Shown here piece by piece: positions 23,876 to 34,177 of a DNA stretch of 64,000 nt. Under the pieces are notes generated by a model, which did not search any database, was not told the origin of the DNA, and was given only the letters and a program-made list of their open reading frames with translations. The DNA lies in contig JAAOMT010000512.1 in the NCBI GenBank assembly GCA_016748015.1, positions 1,374,893 to 1,438,892 on the forward strand, given 5' to 3'. The stretch comes from Geosiphon pyriformis. Its lineage: Eukaryota > Glomeromycota > Glomeromycetes > Archaeosporales > Geosiphonaceae. Numbering within the stretch: the stretch's first letter is position 1; each line of letters starts with the position of its first letter. The translations under genes and the position numbers were made by a program.

Positions 23876-24316
23876 TGTTATAATTGAAACCCATAGTTTT
23901 TATTAGTTATCACATGTATTAGCCATTGATGTCATATAATTAGCCACCCTATTTTTAGATAGTGATTGTTGACCTAATCAATGACCTGACCATTAACCTG
24001 ATCATTAACCTGATCGTTGACCTGGTCATTGATCACTTTAGATAGCTATATAAGCAATGATTCTCTTAGCTGTAGAAAGACATGATCAAAGTAACGAAAT
24101 AAACAATATCAATTACTTCTTCTCATAATTGTTTATTCCCCTTTCCTTACCTTCAAGTATCTACTTGTTGGCATTCACATATCTTATCTTTTTCCCTTCT
24201 TGATTTGTATTTGTTAAAATTAGCCTGAGAAGCAATTGGCTTGCTCTTGTAATTCATTGAATAAAGAAACGATTGAAAAGCACAATGATACCTGTTATTG
24301 ATTCTAAGAATTGTTT
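23876..24316 (+). repeat. GyE 5' LTR
   Basis: Matches the 3' LTR at 30756-31211; the last 15 or so bases fall in the assembly gap. It contains a five-unit 12-bp tandem repeat at 23971-24036 and a TATA-like TATATAAGCA near 24044. Confidence 0.92.
23971..24036 (+). repeat. 12-bp tandem repeats in GyE U3 (5' LTR)
   Basis: Five consecutive units close to GACCTGATCATT, ending just before TTTAGATAGCTATATAAGC. The same array is at 30851-30914 in the 3' LTR. The position just upstream of the TATA-like box suggests an enhancer-like role; each unit contains the near-palindrome TGATCA or TGATCATT. Confidence 0.8.
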
Positions 24317-24797
24317 NNNNNNNNNNNNNNNNNNNNNNNNNNNNNNNNNNNNNNNNNNNNNNNNNNNNNNNNNNNNNNNNNNNNNNNNNNNNNNNNNNNN
24401 NNNNNNNNNNNNNNNNNNNNNNNNNNNNNNNNNNNNNNNNNNNNNNNNNNNNNNNNNNNNNNNNNNNNNNNNNNNNNNNNNNNNNNNNNNNNNNNNNNNN
24501 NNNNNNNNNNNNNNNNNNNNNNNNNNNNNNNNNNNNNNNNNNNNNNNNNNNNNNNNNNNNNNNNNNNNNNNNNNNNNNNNNNNNNNNNNNNNNNNNNNNN
24601 NNNNNNNNNNNNNNNNNNNNNNNNNNNNNNNNNNNNNNNNNNNNNNNNNNNNNNNNNNNNNNNNNNNNNNNNNNNNNNNNNNNNNNNNNNNNNNNNNNNN
24701 NNNNNNNNNNNNNNNNNNNNNNNNNNNNNNNNNNNNNNNNNNNNNNNNNNNNNNNNNNNNNNNNNNNNNNNNNNNNNNNNNNNNNNNNNNNNNNNNN
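24317..24797. other. assembly gap (481 N)
   Basis: A run of N covering the end of the GyE 5' LTR, the expected primer-binding site and the start of gag. Open frames drawn across it are meaningless. Confidence 0.99.
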
Positions 24798-26030
24798 GAA
24801 TCATCAAATCCACATTTGGATTGCTGCCCATCAAGCAACTGAAACTCCCTTTGAAACAGAAGAAAAAAGTTACCAAACTGCCCCTGTTTTTGACCTTTTA
24901 TTAAGTGAATCAGACTCATCTACACAAACAGTTACCTCTGAACCAATGGCTAATGACCCCATGCAAGCAAACATTCTGGCCGCCCTCCAAGGTATACAAA
25001 CTGCTCTAGGAAGAAGAAACAATACCCCACTACTACTATTTAGAGGTGATGCACAAGATCCAATTGAATGGTTGGATGATTTTGAGAGAGCTGCCACAGC
25101 CAACCAGTATAATGAAGAATACAAGTTCCAAATCGTTGGTGGCTACCTCCAAGGCTCTCCTGCTATCTGGTTCTCACAAGAAACAGATGCCAATGCTCAA
25201 CACAGAATAATCAGATGGACACCAATCAATGCTGGAGAAGAAAATACCTCTTTCACTACCTGATTTGAGGCCAAGTTCAGAACTCCAATATTAATATCCA
25301 AATGGCGCATGAAATTAAAAAGAAGAACCCAAGGTCCTGGAAAAGTAGTGACTGAATATGCCAAGGCTATTAGAAAACTAATCAAATGTGTAAACTCTGG
25401 GAGAAATTGAACAGAAGAGCAGAAAATTCACTCCTTTACAAAAGGATTAAGAACTGATCTATCATATGCTCTTTGGCCCCTCCTGGCCCTGAAAGATAAC
25501 TCTACCATGGATATGGCCATTGAATTAGCACAAAGAATTGAAGATAACCAAAGGATGCACTTGAGATCCACACTACCAGTTTTTGCTCCTGCTCCTGTCA
25601 TGGCTCCTGTCCCTCAAATGGCTGCTACTTTTTTTGCCACTCACACTCAAGATCCAAATAAACAGTTAATAGACAGACTCACAGCAAATCTTGCCTGGTT
25701 ATTAGAACTCTTAGCCCAAGCAGTCAGAGAAAATCAACAACCACAAAGACCCAAATTTGAATCACACTTCAATTAGTCCCAGCAACCACCTTATCAAAGA
25801 CAACAAAATCATAGCCCACCTGTATGCTATCACTGTGGATTAACTGGACACTTTTCAAGAGATTGCAACAATCCTCCACTGCCTCCACCAGTTCCCAGAA
25901 ACAATGATGCTCAGAACAACAGACCCAACAACAACAATGTACCCAACCAAAGACCCAATCATGCCAACATCAATTTCTTTGGAGAGAATCCCCTAGTTGA
26001 AGCCACTGTTTATCAGCCTTTAAACTGATA
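24798..26030 (+). pseudogene. GyE gag (broken)
   Basis: One frame runs from the gap to the stop at 26030. It has the retrotransposon gag core (PIEWLDDFERAA, GYLQGSPAIWF, TEYAKAIRKL, FTKGLR) and one CCHC zinc knuckle CYHCGLTGHFSRDC near 25825, with all four ligands present. In-frame stops occur at 25261 and 25408 (TGA at expected Trp positions) and at 25774 (TAG at an expected Gln). Gag packages the element RNA into cytoplasmic particles. This copy could not make a full-length protein. Confidence 0.85.
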
Positions 26031-26225
26031 GGCGCACCTTCAAAGAGTAAGAGTGCAAGCCAACCAGAAGAAAACCTCTTTTACACTTTTAACTTAACTG
26101 ATGATGACCATGACATGGATGAATTAATAATCAACCCCTCTGAATTCACAAGAAAGAAGAAGAAAGCCAAAGTTGATTTTGTTCTGGACCCCAATAAAGC
26201 TTCTACATTAACTGCTGACAAACAA

Positions 26226-26845
26226 TGAGCCCCCAAAAGCCAAAGTTTTTAAGAACCCTTCAAAGCTGGAATCCCCAGAAATAGTACAAAAATCCGGTTC
26301 CTATTCTGTTGTCAAAGACCTTATAGAAACCCCAGCACATATAATCTTTGGCCAATTGATGACCCATCCACAATTCAGAAAAGATTTTTGCAAATCCCTA
26401 ATTCCAAAGAAAAAGACACCCAAAACCAACAAATGCTCTCGCCAAGTTGGACTTGCTGACAATAGCAATGTTACTCCTCTAATTTGTAAAGCCCAAGTGG
26501 TTGGCTACTTCATTGATTTGATCCTAGACAGTGGATCATCTGTTAGTGTTATTGCCAAACACTTTCTTGAAGCAATTGGCAGAAAAATTGATGAACCATC
26601 CACATGACCAATGACCAATGTGCATGGTGATAAGAAGAAAGGACTCAGCATAGCCAAAGCTATTCCTGTCTGCATCAATGGCATTAGCATTGAAACTGAC
26701 ATGGAAGTGTCTGAAGCAAAAGAATATACCATCATTGTTGGCAATGAATGGCTCAAGAAAGCAAAGGCTTTGCTTGATTATAAACTCTGTGAACTAACCA
26801 TCAGATGTGGTGAGAAACCCATTGTGGTTAAGTGTTACCATTAGA
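26226..26845 (+). pseudogene. GyE aspartic protease (retropepsin) region of pol
   Basis: The pol frame (frame 1, shared by the RT to follow) begins around 26226. A pre-protease segment (VVKDLIETPAHIIFGQLM) precedes the retropepsin active site LILDSGSSVSVI at about 26517-26555. VGNEWLKKAKALLDY follows, matching the second conserved retropepsin segment. Stops at 26605 (TGA) and 26842 (TAG) break it. The enzyme would cleave the Gag-Pol polyprotein. Confidence 0.85.
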
Positions 26846-27480
26846 CAACTCCCTCAGTACCCAAGCAGAGCCCAGAAGAAAATGAATCAGATGAATCAGA
26901 TGATGAAGAAAATAAGGAAGAAGAAGAACAAAAAGAACAAGAAAAAACTGCTGAACTCACCTATATCATCTTCACTAGCAATGGCAAACCACTGGATAAT
27001 GTCAAGACAAATAAAGAAGAAATCATTGTCAATGGCAAGCTAATCTGCTGGCCTTATTATGACATGCTCAGAAGAATCTTTGACAGAAAGCCAGGCAAGA
27101 AAGCCAAATACAGTTATTGGTGACATGGTCCTTGTGCCTGGTGCTGGTGCAACAAACCATTGTATTCTCCTAGTGATGAATGCATGTCCTGCCTGATTCA
27201 TTACAAAGATTGGGAACCAATCAGCTTGATACTCCATGAGAAAATAAAAGAAGTCCAAAAGTCCTTTAAAAACAAACCACCTGAAATCCAATCACTGGTT
27301 GTAGAACAAAGAAAATCCTCTCCAGAAAAAAGAAAAATAGACATTGAAAACCTGCTGGCTAGAAACAGCCCAGTTGTCTCAAAAAAAGGTAAACCTCCTG
27401 GATGTATGCATGTGATACAACACACTATCATCACCAGAGAAACTCACCCCATCCATTTGAAACCCTATCAATCCAACTGA
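26846..27480 (+). pseudogene. GyE Glu-rich linker and CxxC zinc-binding-like module
   Basis: Between protease and RT in the same frame lies an acidic Glu/Lys-rich linker. A compact Cys motif GPCAWCWCNKPLYSPSDEC followed by MSC at about 27127-27195 then fits a single Zn site (CxxCxC...CxxC). A stop (TGA, expected Trp) precedes it at 27121. The segment ends with the start of the RT lead-in (HTIITRETHPIHLKPYQSN). It sits where the larger cysteine-rich modules lie in GyA, GyB and GyC. No dUTPase is present here. Confidence 0.65.
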
Positions 27481-28332
27481 CGTAATGATAAGTTTATCAA
27501 AAAGGAAATAACCCGAATGAAAACCCTTGGATTCATACAGGAAACCAAGAGTGAATGGGCATTTCTGGTTGTAGTGGTATCCAAGAAAGGAGGAACCTTA
27601 CACTTTTGTGTTGACTATTGCCAATTAAATGCCATTACTGAAAGAGACATGTACCCACTTCCCAAGATTGATGCAATGCTAGACCAATTCCATGGTGCCA
27701 CTTTCTTCTCAATCATTGACTTAACTGCTGGATTCTGGCAAATAGAAATGGATCCAGAAAGCAGAAAGAAAACTGCCTTTATCACCAAGTATGGCACCTA
27801 CGAATTCACAGTCATGTCTTTTGGTCTCACAAATGCTCCTCTCATCTTTCAACGCTTAATGGACAAAGTATTTGAATCAGTAAAAGAAAACTTTGTTCTA
27901 GTCTATTTGGATGACATAATGATATACTCAAAAACCTGGGATGAACACCTTGAACATTTGCAAAAGGTTTTTGACCTCCTTAGAAATGCTGGCCTCAAGA
28001 TCAATCCAATTAAATCATTCTTTGGACGTCAATCCACCCAGTTTCTTGGCCATCTTATTACAAAAGATGGAATTTTCTCTGATCCAGCCAAAATTGAAAA
28101 AGTTCAAAACATTAGACAACCAATAAATGTTTATAAACTACGCTCTTTTCTTGGTTTGGCCTCTTATTACCATAAGTTTGTCAAGAATTTTTCCAAAATT
28201 GCCACTCCTTTTAATCAGCTACTTAGAAAAAACATCAATTATCACTGGGGCACTCATCAACAAAAAGCATTTGAAATTCTGAAGGAAAAACTGGTTACAG
28301 AATCCATTCTCATGCAACCTAATCTGGATTAA
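27481..28332 (+). pseudogene. GyE reverse transcriptase
   Basis: A 271-codon open stretch (27517-28332) contains the RT fingers and palm: LHFCVDYCQLNAIT, MYPLPKIDAML, FFSIIDLTAGFWQIEMD, TAFITKYGTYEFTVMSFGL, the intact catalytic LVYLDDIMIYS at about 27898, and the thumb HLQKVFDLLRNAGLKINP plus FLGHLITKDG. It converts element RNA to DNA. The catalytic Asp pair is present. Stops lie just before (27478) and after (28330) this stretch, so the polyprotein is broken but the domain is well preserved. Confidence 0.93.
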
Positions 28333-28713
28333 CCTTTTATCCTCCATACTGATACATCTGGCTATGAACTTGGTGCTGTTCTTTCCTAGAAAGATGAAGA
28401 TGGCAAGGAACATGTTGTAGCATATGTTAGTAGAACTCTCACACCAGCAGAAAGGAACTACTCAGTCACTGAGCAAGAATGCTTAGCAGTAGTTTGGGCT
28501 ACCAGCTACTGGGACAAATATCATAAGAGTGTAAAATTTTTGGTGGTAACAGATCACCAAGCTTTGGTTTGGCTATACAATAAAAAAAACCTGGAACATA
28601 AACGGATAACTTGCTGGATACTCCACTTGGATGAATTTGACTATGACATTCAACACCACAAAGAAGCTAATTATCAAAATGCCAACATTCTCTCCAGACT
28701 TACCATCCAGTAA
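28333..28713 (+). pseudogene. GyE RNase H
   Basis: In the RT frame after the stop at 28330: FILHTDTSGYELGAVLS (first catalytic Asp), a TAG at 28387, AYVSRTLTPAERNYSVTEQECLAVVWA (Glu in SVTEQE), and TDHQALVWL (Asp), then the closing ANYQNANILSRL. It degrades RNA in RNA-DNA hybrids. The frame shifts before the integrase, which is read in another frame from 28779. Confidence 0.88.
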
Positions 28714-28778
28714 TAGCAAAACCCTCTCAAACCAAACCAACTTAATTATTTGTAACTCCCCCACAAACAAACACGATA

Positions 28779-30030
28779 ATGGACTTAGACAACTACTCTG
28801 CCTTAATGGAATTTTTGGATAAAGAACAATACCTGCCGGATTATACTCAACAGCAAAGAGAACATTTGTGTAAACAATCAAATTTCTATTTAATTCGCCA
28901 AAACCAGTTATATAAAAGAAATAAAAAAGATCCTGACTGTTCCCAGAGAGTCATTAGATTTGAAGAAAGAGAAATTGTGATCTACAATATGCACACTGAT
29001 CCATTAGCTGGACACTTTGGAAAAACAAAAACGATTCAGAAAACTTTAGCTTGCTATTATTGGCCTACCTTGAGAAAAGACATTGCTGAATACATTAAAA
29101 CCTGTGATACCTGCCAAAGAAGAGGAAAACCCAATCGCAAGGAAGATATCCATTCAATCTTTGTTGATCAACTATTTGACAAAATTGGTATAGATGTTGT
29201 TGGACTTTTAACAGTAATTCCTGATGGCAACAGATACATTATTACAGTTACCGACTATCTTACAAAGTGGGTAGAAGCAAGAGCCACCCCAGATCAAATA
29301 GCATTTTCAATTGCCAATTTCATTTATGAAGATATTATCTGTCACCATGGCTGCCCCAAAAAACTTTTATCTTATAAAGGAAGAGCTTTTCTCAGTACAT
29401 TGGTTGAAGAACTTTGCAAAAAAATGGGAATATGTCATAAACTCTCTTCTTCTTATCACTCTCAAACAAATGGCCTAGTAGAATGTTTCAATAGAACACT
29501 ATGTGAAACTCTAGCCAAAACCAGTGAAGAAACCAACCTATAGGACAAAGTATTGCCTTCAGCTTTGTTCACCTACAGAACTGTGAATCATGACATAACA
29601 AGTTATGAACTCTTTTATCTGCTCTATGGACGAATGGCAACTCTACTAATAGAAATGGATATAGAAACAATACCTTTTGAAAAAATAACAATAGGAGATT
29701 ACAAGAACATTTTGCAAAGAAGACTTGGTATTATTCTTGATTCATTGGTAGAAGCATGGATAATTGCCTTTGAAAAGATAAAACAGTTCCAAGAGAAGCT
29801 CAAAAAAAAAAGATCTATAAAACACTTTCCTTAAGTGTTGGTGACTTAGTTTTGGAATACCATTCAGACAGAAACAATGTCTATGGTGATAAATTCTCCA
29901 GCCGCTGGAAAAGACCTTTTATAGTTAACAAAGTTTTGAATAATGGTTCATATATCCTACAAGATCAATATGGAACAATATTCAGTAATCACCCTGTTCA
30001 TGGCACATGACTCAAAAAATATCACAAATG
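28779..30030 (+). pseudogene. GyE integrase (active-site Asp lost)
   Basis: Frame 3 holds the N-terminal HHCC zinc finger (MHTDPLAGHFG, YYWPTLRKDI, CDTCQRRGK). The catalytic core follows: GIDVVG (first Asp), then LLSYKGRAF where the family has LLSD-G, so the second Asp is Tyr, then NGLVECFNRTL (Glu). Stop TAG at 29541, then a further open piece (29553-29834) with TYRTVNHD. A frameshift in an A10 run near 29802 separates the C-terminal beta-barrel-like part (LSVGDLVLEYHSDR, FSSRWKRPFIVNKVLNNGSY). No chromodomain is seen. The integrase cannot be active. Confidence 0.88.
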
Positions 30031-30132
30031 ACCTGATTGGTTACCTGTTGTGGTAATACCAACCCAAATGATCAGCAAAAATCAGATATAAATAAATGCA
30101 CCATTCCCAAAACAGAGGTATCTTCAATCGAC

Positions 30133-30786
30133 ATGAACAATTATTTCTTGGATCAAAACATTCAAAATGCTTTCTATACTTTCCATGAGTACTGAATCAA
30201 AAACTATCCAAATGTTACTCTGACTATCAGAAAACAAACCACCATAACAGATAACAGTGGAACTCACACTGTTATCAGACCAAAGAAAACAACTACCAGA
30301 AGAGAAAGAATTGGTGGCAAAATGGATAAATACCTGCTGGAAAGCATAACAGCAGCGATACTTTCATCTTCCAGCACAATTGGAAAAATGATACAAGAAA
30401 TCTTGCCCATAGACAAAAACTTGTCATATGGAAGACAACTAAAACTCTATGGTCGTCTTGGTGAAATCATAGAAGACATGAAGTTTATGAAGAAAACAAC
30501 TTCAGAGATACAAGGGGAAATTTTGATTATATGATTGGATGTCCCAAGAGTTTTGATCATTGCTAAAAGAGCCAGAACTCTTATACAAAGATTTGGTCTC
30601 TTGGATACAAAACTTATTTCACCTCAAGTATTATATACCCTATCCACAAAAGACTTCAACAAACTAGTTAGTTTTGAGTTAGACAAAACCCTTTACATAG
30701 ACTATCCCATAAATAGCTTGATTTCACTGGAGCTCAATCTCTTTGGAGAGGATAATGTTATGGTTGAAACTCATAGTTTTTATTAG
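30133..30786 (+). pseudogene. GyE ORF3, accessory ORF overlapping the 3' LTR
   Basis: One frame of 218 codons from ATG 30133, interrupted only by two TGA codons (30208, 30532), both likely former Trp. It begins QNIQNAFYTFHEY, then NYPNVTLTIRKQT, then helical segments rich in Leu/Ile (LLESITAAILSS, LKLYGRLGEIIEDM, VLYTLSTKDFNKLVSFELDK). It continues through the polypurine tract into the LTR, ending at TAG 30784. It has no signal peptide or transmembrane anchor, so it is not an envelope gene. GyB, GyC and GyD have a counterpart in the same place. Function unknown. Confidence 0.7.
30745..30755 (+). promoter_or_regulatory. GyE polypurine tract
   Basis: GGAGAGGATAA directly precedes the TGTTAT of the 3' LTR, the expected position of the primer for plus-strand DNA synthesis. 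Confidence 0.75.
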
Positions 30787-31211
30787 TTATCACATGTATT
30801 AGCCACTGATGTTATATAATTAGCCACCCTATTTTTAGATAGTGATTGTTGACCTGATCAATGACCTGATCATTGACCTGATCATTAACCTGATCGTTGA
30901 CCTGGTCATTAATCACTTTAGATAGCTATATAAGCAATGATTCCCTTAGCTATAGAAAAACATGATCAAAGTAATGAAATAAACAATATTAATTACTTCC
31001 TCTCATAATCGCTTATTCCCCTTTCCTTACCTTTAAGTATCTACTTGTTGGTATTTACATACCTTATCTTTTCCCTTTCTTGATTTGTATTTGTTAGAAT
31101 TAGTCTGAAAAACAATTGGCTTGCTCTTGTAATTCATTGAATAAAGAAACGATTGAAAAGCACAACAATACCTGTTATTGATTCTAAGAATTGCCAAGTT
31201 GAGGCATAAAA
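30756..31211 (+). repeat. GyE 3' LTR
   Basis: About 456 bp, starting TGTTAT and ending ATAAAA (expected ATAACA). It pairs with 23876-24316 and repeats the 12-bp array at 30851-30914. Confidence 0.9.
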
Positions 31212-31217
31212 TAATAG

Positions 31218-31640
31218 CAATAGTGTTATCTTGTTGACAATTATGGACTATTTTTCTACCTTCAAATTTAAGAAAAGATTAGTGATTGTGATTTTTATGA
31301 GACTGATCACACACATTGAATTCCTACTTATTCAATTTGCTCTCTTATTGTAATTCCCTCTTTGTTTATTTCCATTACCATACAATACTGTTCTCCCTTG
31401 CTATCCATTAGCTTGTTACTCCAACCCATAACAATAGGAAGGTCTTGGTTATTAATTTTGTTTTTTTGCTTCTAATGCTCTTGCTATATATACATAATTT
31501 AGGTTCTATGAAATCACTTACATTCTTAAGCAATGTGTTATAATTTTTTAAGCAATATGCTCACATGCTAACTACTACTTTCCTATTGGTCTATTTGTTT
31601 TTCTACTATTTTCTTTTATATATTTTTTTTATGAATAACA
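31218..31640 (-). mobile_element. GyF 3' LTR, part 2
   Basis: Continues the reverse-oriented LTR after the GyE insertion. It shares with the reverse complement of 33350-33600 the tracts CTTCTAATGCTCTTGCTATA, ACATAATTTAGGTTCTATGA and GCTAACTACTACTTTCCTAT. It ends ATGAATAACA at 31640, the mirrored TGTTATTCAT LTR start. Confidence 0.85.
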
Positions 31641-32425
31641 TTATCTTCTCCTTTTAATATTAAGCTTTGTCAAAATCTTCACTTTAAATTAAGTCTAATA
31701 CTTCTTTTTTTAATACTGTTTGTTTAACTTTGTTTTTTATATTTTCAATTTGTACATTGTTTATTCTTCCCTATTGGTTAATGTTGATTGTCTCCATGTT
31801 GGGATGTAACAATATTTCTGGATAATTTTAAAATATCATGTATAATCAATAGATTTGTTTTCTTTCTAATAATATTTTCAATATTTTGTATTATTTCTTG
31901 ATTGAATATTCTTTTGGTTTTATCAAAATATAATTTCTGAATGTTCAACTTTTGTCCTAACTGATAGTAACAATATAGTATTAGAAGTTGTTCTGTTCAT
32001 TGTTTCTAATTATCTTTTGAAAGTTTTTTTGTTAGAATTATAATGGGTATTTTCCCAAATGTGTTCTTTACTTTTTCTACTATTTTATCTGACCAGTTTT
32101 TTAATTGTTTTTGTAGTCACTGGTATGGTATACTTTTTCTTTTTGTTTGGTGTTTTGATAGCAGATTGTTAGGTGGTTGATATTAATTTTCATGTTTAAT
32201 TACTGTTAACCTAAGGTCTGAAACAATTGTTGAACTAAGGTGTGAATATAATCTGGTATTTCCATTTTCTTTGTTGCTTTTGTCACATATACTGTGTTTT
32301 TATATACTTTTTTAGTTGTTCAATTTGACATGTTTGGTTCAATAATTATGATTGGTTTTAGATCTTATGGAATCTCATTTGGTTTGACTAGTATTTGTTG
32401 TACTCCCAGTTGTGGAATATTATTG
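31641..32425 (-). pseudogene. GyF internal 3' remnant (integrase tail and ORF3 region)
   Basis: Next to the LTR is a mirrored polypurine tract (TTATCTTCTCCTTTTAA, 31641-31657) equal in type to that of GyB. About 32300-32420 matches the reverse complement of the integrase end of GyA at 62455-62570 (for example TGTTCAATTTGACATGTTTG and GGAATCTCATTTGG). The rest is too decayed to read as protein. The element is cut off at about 32425, where a transposon-end-like sequence begins. Confidence 0.75.
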
Positions 32426-32640
32426 GTACAGTGAACTCTCTTTATAATTACACATTTTGGTCAGCACATTTATGATGATTATAGAGAGATGAGATTATAA
32501 AAAATAATTAATATCTTATCACATGATTTATATATTACATATATAATATAATAACCAATTATAAATATTTTATTTAAAAAAGCTATCTATTTGCAACTGT
32601 TTTTTCTCTTCTTGAACTTTGAGAACAGTATTATGAATTA
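32426..32640. other. possible DNA-transposon end (pogo/Tigger-like)
   Basis: Starts TACAGTGAACTCTCTTTATA, resembling the ACAGT-type ends of pogo/Tigger elements. A second partly mirrored motif, GATTATAGAGAGATGAGATT, lies 40 bp further in. A matching opposite terminus was not found, so this is a low-confidence label. The remainder of the stretch is AT-rich without a readable frame. Confidence 0.3.
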
Positions 32641-32689
32641 ATGTTCTCAAAGTTTTAAAAAACTCTGAATCAACTTTTTTACTATATTG

Positions 32690-33249
32690 CTCTTCACAAT
32701 AGCACAATATATCTTCAAGTGCAGTTTTATCTTAATGTGTAGATAGCAAAGACAAAAATTCATTTTCATTTTCACTTTCTAAATCTAATTCATTGCCCCA
32801 GAATCTTCCATATTAGCCACCTTTTAATACAATTTGACAGCTTGATCCATGTTCTGATTAACACATTTGCCATTAAAGTAGCAATGTCCTAATCAAGTCA
32901 TTGCTTCAAAATTTCTTACATCACTTGCTTTTTGATACAATTTGACAGCTTGATTCATGTTTTAATTGACACTTTTACCATATTGATAGCAACAACTTAA
33001 TTGAGTTATTGCTTCAGAATTCTCTGCATTAACAGCCTTTTGATATAATTCAACCTCTTGACTTTTGTTCTAATCAATACCTTTATCATGCTAATAGCAA
33101 TAACTTAAATTGTTCATTGTAGTAAAATTCTCTACATCATTTGTCTTTTAATATAATTTAACAGCTTAATCCATGTTCTGATTAACATCTTTGCTGTGAA
33201 AGTAGCAATTTCCTAATTTATCTATTGCTACAGAGTTTCCAGCATTTAA
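32690..33249 (-). pseudogene. Sel1-repeat (TPR-like) gene fragment, broken
   Basis: On the minus strand one frame shows four to five successive repeats of about 36 residues (108 nt). Their pattern is A-x-LG-x-CY-x-G-x-V-N-x-N-x-x-Q-A-V-x-LY-x-K-A, for example LGHCYFNGKCVNQNMDQAVK. This is the Sel1-like alpha/alpha repeat that forms protein-interaction solenoids. It holds about seven stops, nearly all at expected Gln (CAA/CAG to TAA/TAG) positions in NQN or YQK. Upstream the gene is cut by the LTR of GyA at 33350. Sel1 genes are greatly expanded in Rhizophagus; whether this was a host gene or a mobile passenger is unknown. Confidence 0.75.
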
Positions 33250-33349
33250 ACAGAATGGATGATGAAAATCTTATTCGAGATTTTTACATTTTTAAAAAAT
33301 ACCTCCAAACAGCCACAACAATTAACATGACAATAATAATTCAGTTTGC

Positions 33350-34158
33350 TGTTACTCATATAAAAAAAACAGATATAGAAAAATAGTAGACCAATAAAAA
33401 AGTAGTAGTTAGCATATAAGCATATCACTCAGCAATGTAGAACAATGTCAAGAAAATATGGCATATTGCTCAGCAATGTGAGCATTGCTTAAGAAATTAT
33501 AGCACATCACTCAAGAATGTGAGCAATCTCATAGAACCCAAATTATGTATATATAGTGATAGCATTAGAAGTAAAAAAAGACAGATCTTTCTATGTAGAT
33601 TTCATCTAAGTGACCTTCTACTTCACAAATATCAATAAATAATTATTCTCTATCTCAAATTTACTCTCCACTATCAACACTTTATGTTGATAATAATTGA
33701 TACTTAAACATACTGAAACAACAGCTCTTAATCATGGCTATTGATGGAATACTAACTTGCAATTGCTTTTACTTACTTCTTTTATTTTCTTTTATTTTAT
33801 TATTTCTTTGTTTGACTAATCAATTAAAGATTAAGCACTGAGTTATTGACATCAAGAATAGCCTGGTAAAAGACCCTAAAAAAAGGGTATAAAAATTATA
33901 TATATTAACAGATAGCTTACCAAAAGAGCATCTCTGCCAAGATTACTGGCCACTATGCTAAGAAAGAAACTTGACAGAATTGCAATTCTGAGAGACTATT
34001 GAAAAGACAGCAATTAAATCTTTCTATTATACAAAAGATTCAACTAAAATCTTCAGACACAAACAACACTTTCTAATATCTCCAAGCAGAACAATCAATT
34101 GAGCACCAAGTTACAGGTTTGTTATTTGATTTAAGACCCCAAATAATCACTTGTAACA
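33350..34158 (+). repeat. GyA 5' LTR
   Basis: 809 bp, TGTTACTCAT to TTGTAACA, ends inverted as in other LTRs. U3 carries imperfect repeats around CACTCAGCAATGTGAGCA (33415-33525); ATGTATATATAG near 33545 is the TATA-like site. The primer-binding-like TGGTGTTTCCTGTAAGA follows at 34161. Confidence 0.92.
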
Positions 34159-34160
34159 TT

Positions 34161-34177
34161 TGGTGTTTCCTGTAAGA
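34161..34177 (+). promoter_or_regulatory. GyA primer-binding site
   Basis: TGGTGTTTCCTGTAAGA, two bases after the LTR end. GyB has TGGTGCTCCCTGTGAGG in the same place; the differences are C/T or G/A changes. It starts with TGG, as expected for pairing to a tRNA 3' CCA end. The tRNA was not identified. Confidence 0.65.

Larger units (their letters stand above)
23876..31211 (+). mobile_element. GyE: Ty3/Gypsy retrotransposon with both LTRs
   Basis: About 7.3 kb, bounded by LTRs at 23876 and 30756-31211 that start TGTTAT. The repeat TAATAG occurs just before the left LTR (23870-23875) and just after the right LTR (31212-31217), so 4-6 bp of it is the target-site duplication. The order gag, protease, RT, RNase H, integrase is Ty3/Gypsy. 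It is inserted in the LTR of GyF. The two LTRs differ by scattered transitions, so the insertion is not brand new. Internal frames have several in-frame stops and at least two frameshifts. The 5' LTR end, primer-binding site and gag start lie in an N gap. Confidence 0.92.

Noticed and set aside
24254-25263. Long open frames across the N runs (also 50529-52018)
   Set aside because: They are produced by N translation and carry no information.
30133-30786. Envelope gene in the Gypsy elements
   Set aside because: The downstream ORF3 has no signal peptide, glycosylation-rich ectodomain or membrane anchor in any of the copies.
32690-33249. CRISPR or satellite array, from the 108-nt periodicity
   Set aside because: The repeats have no unique spacers and translate to the Sel1 protein pattern.
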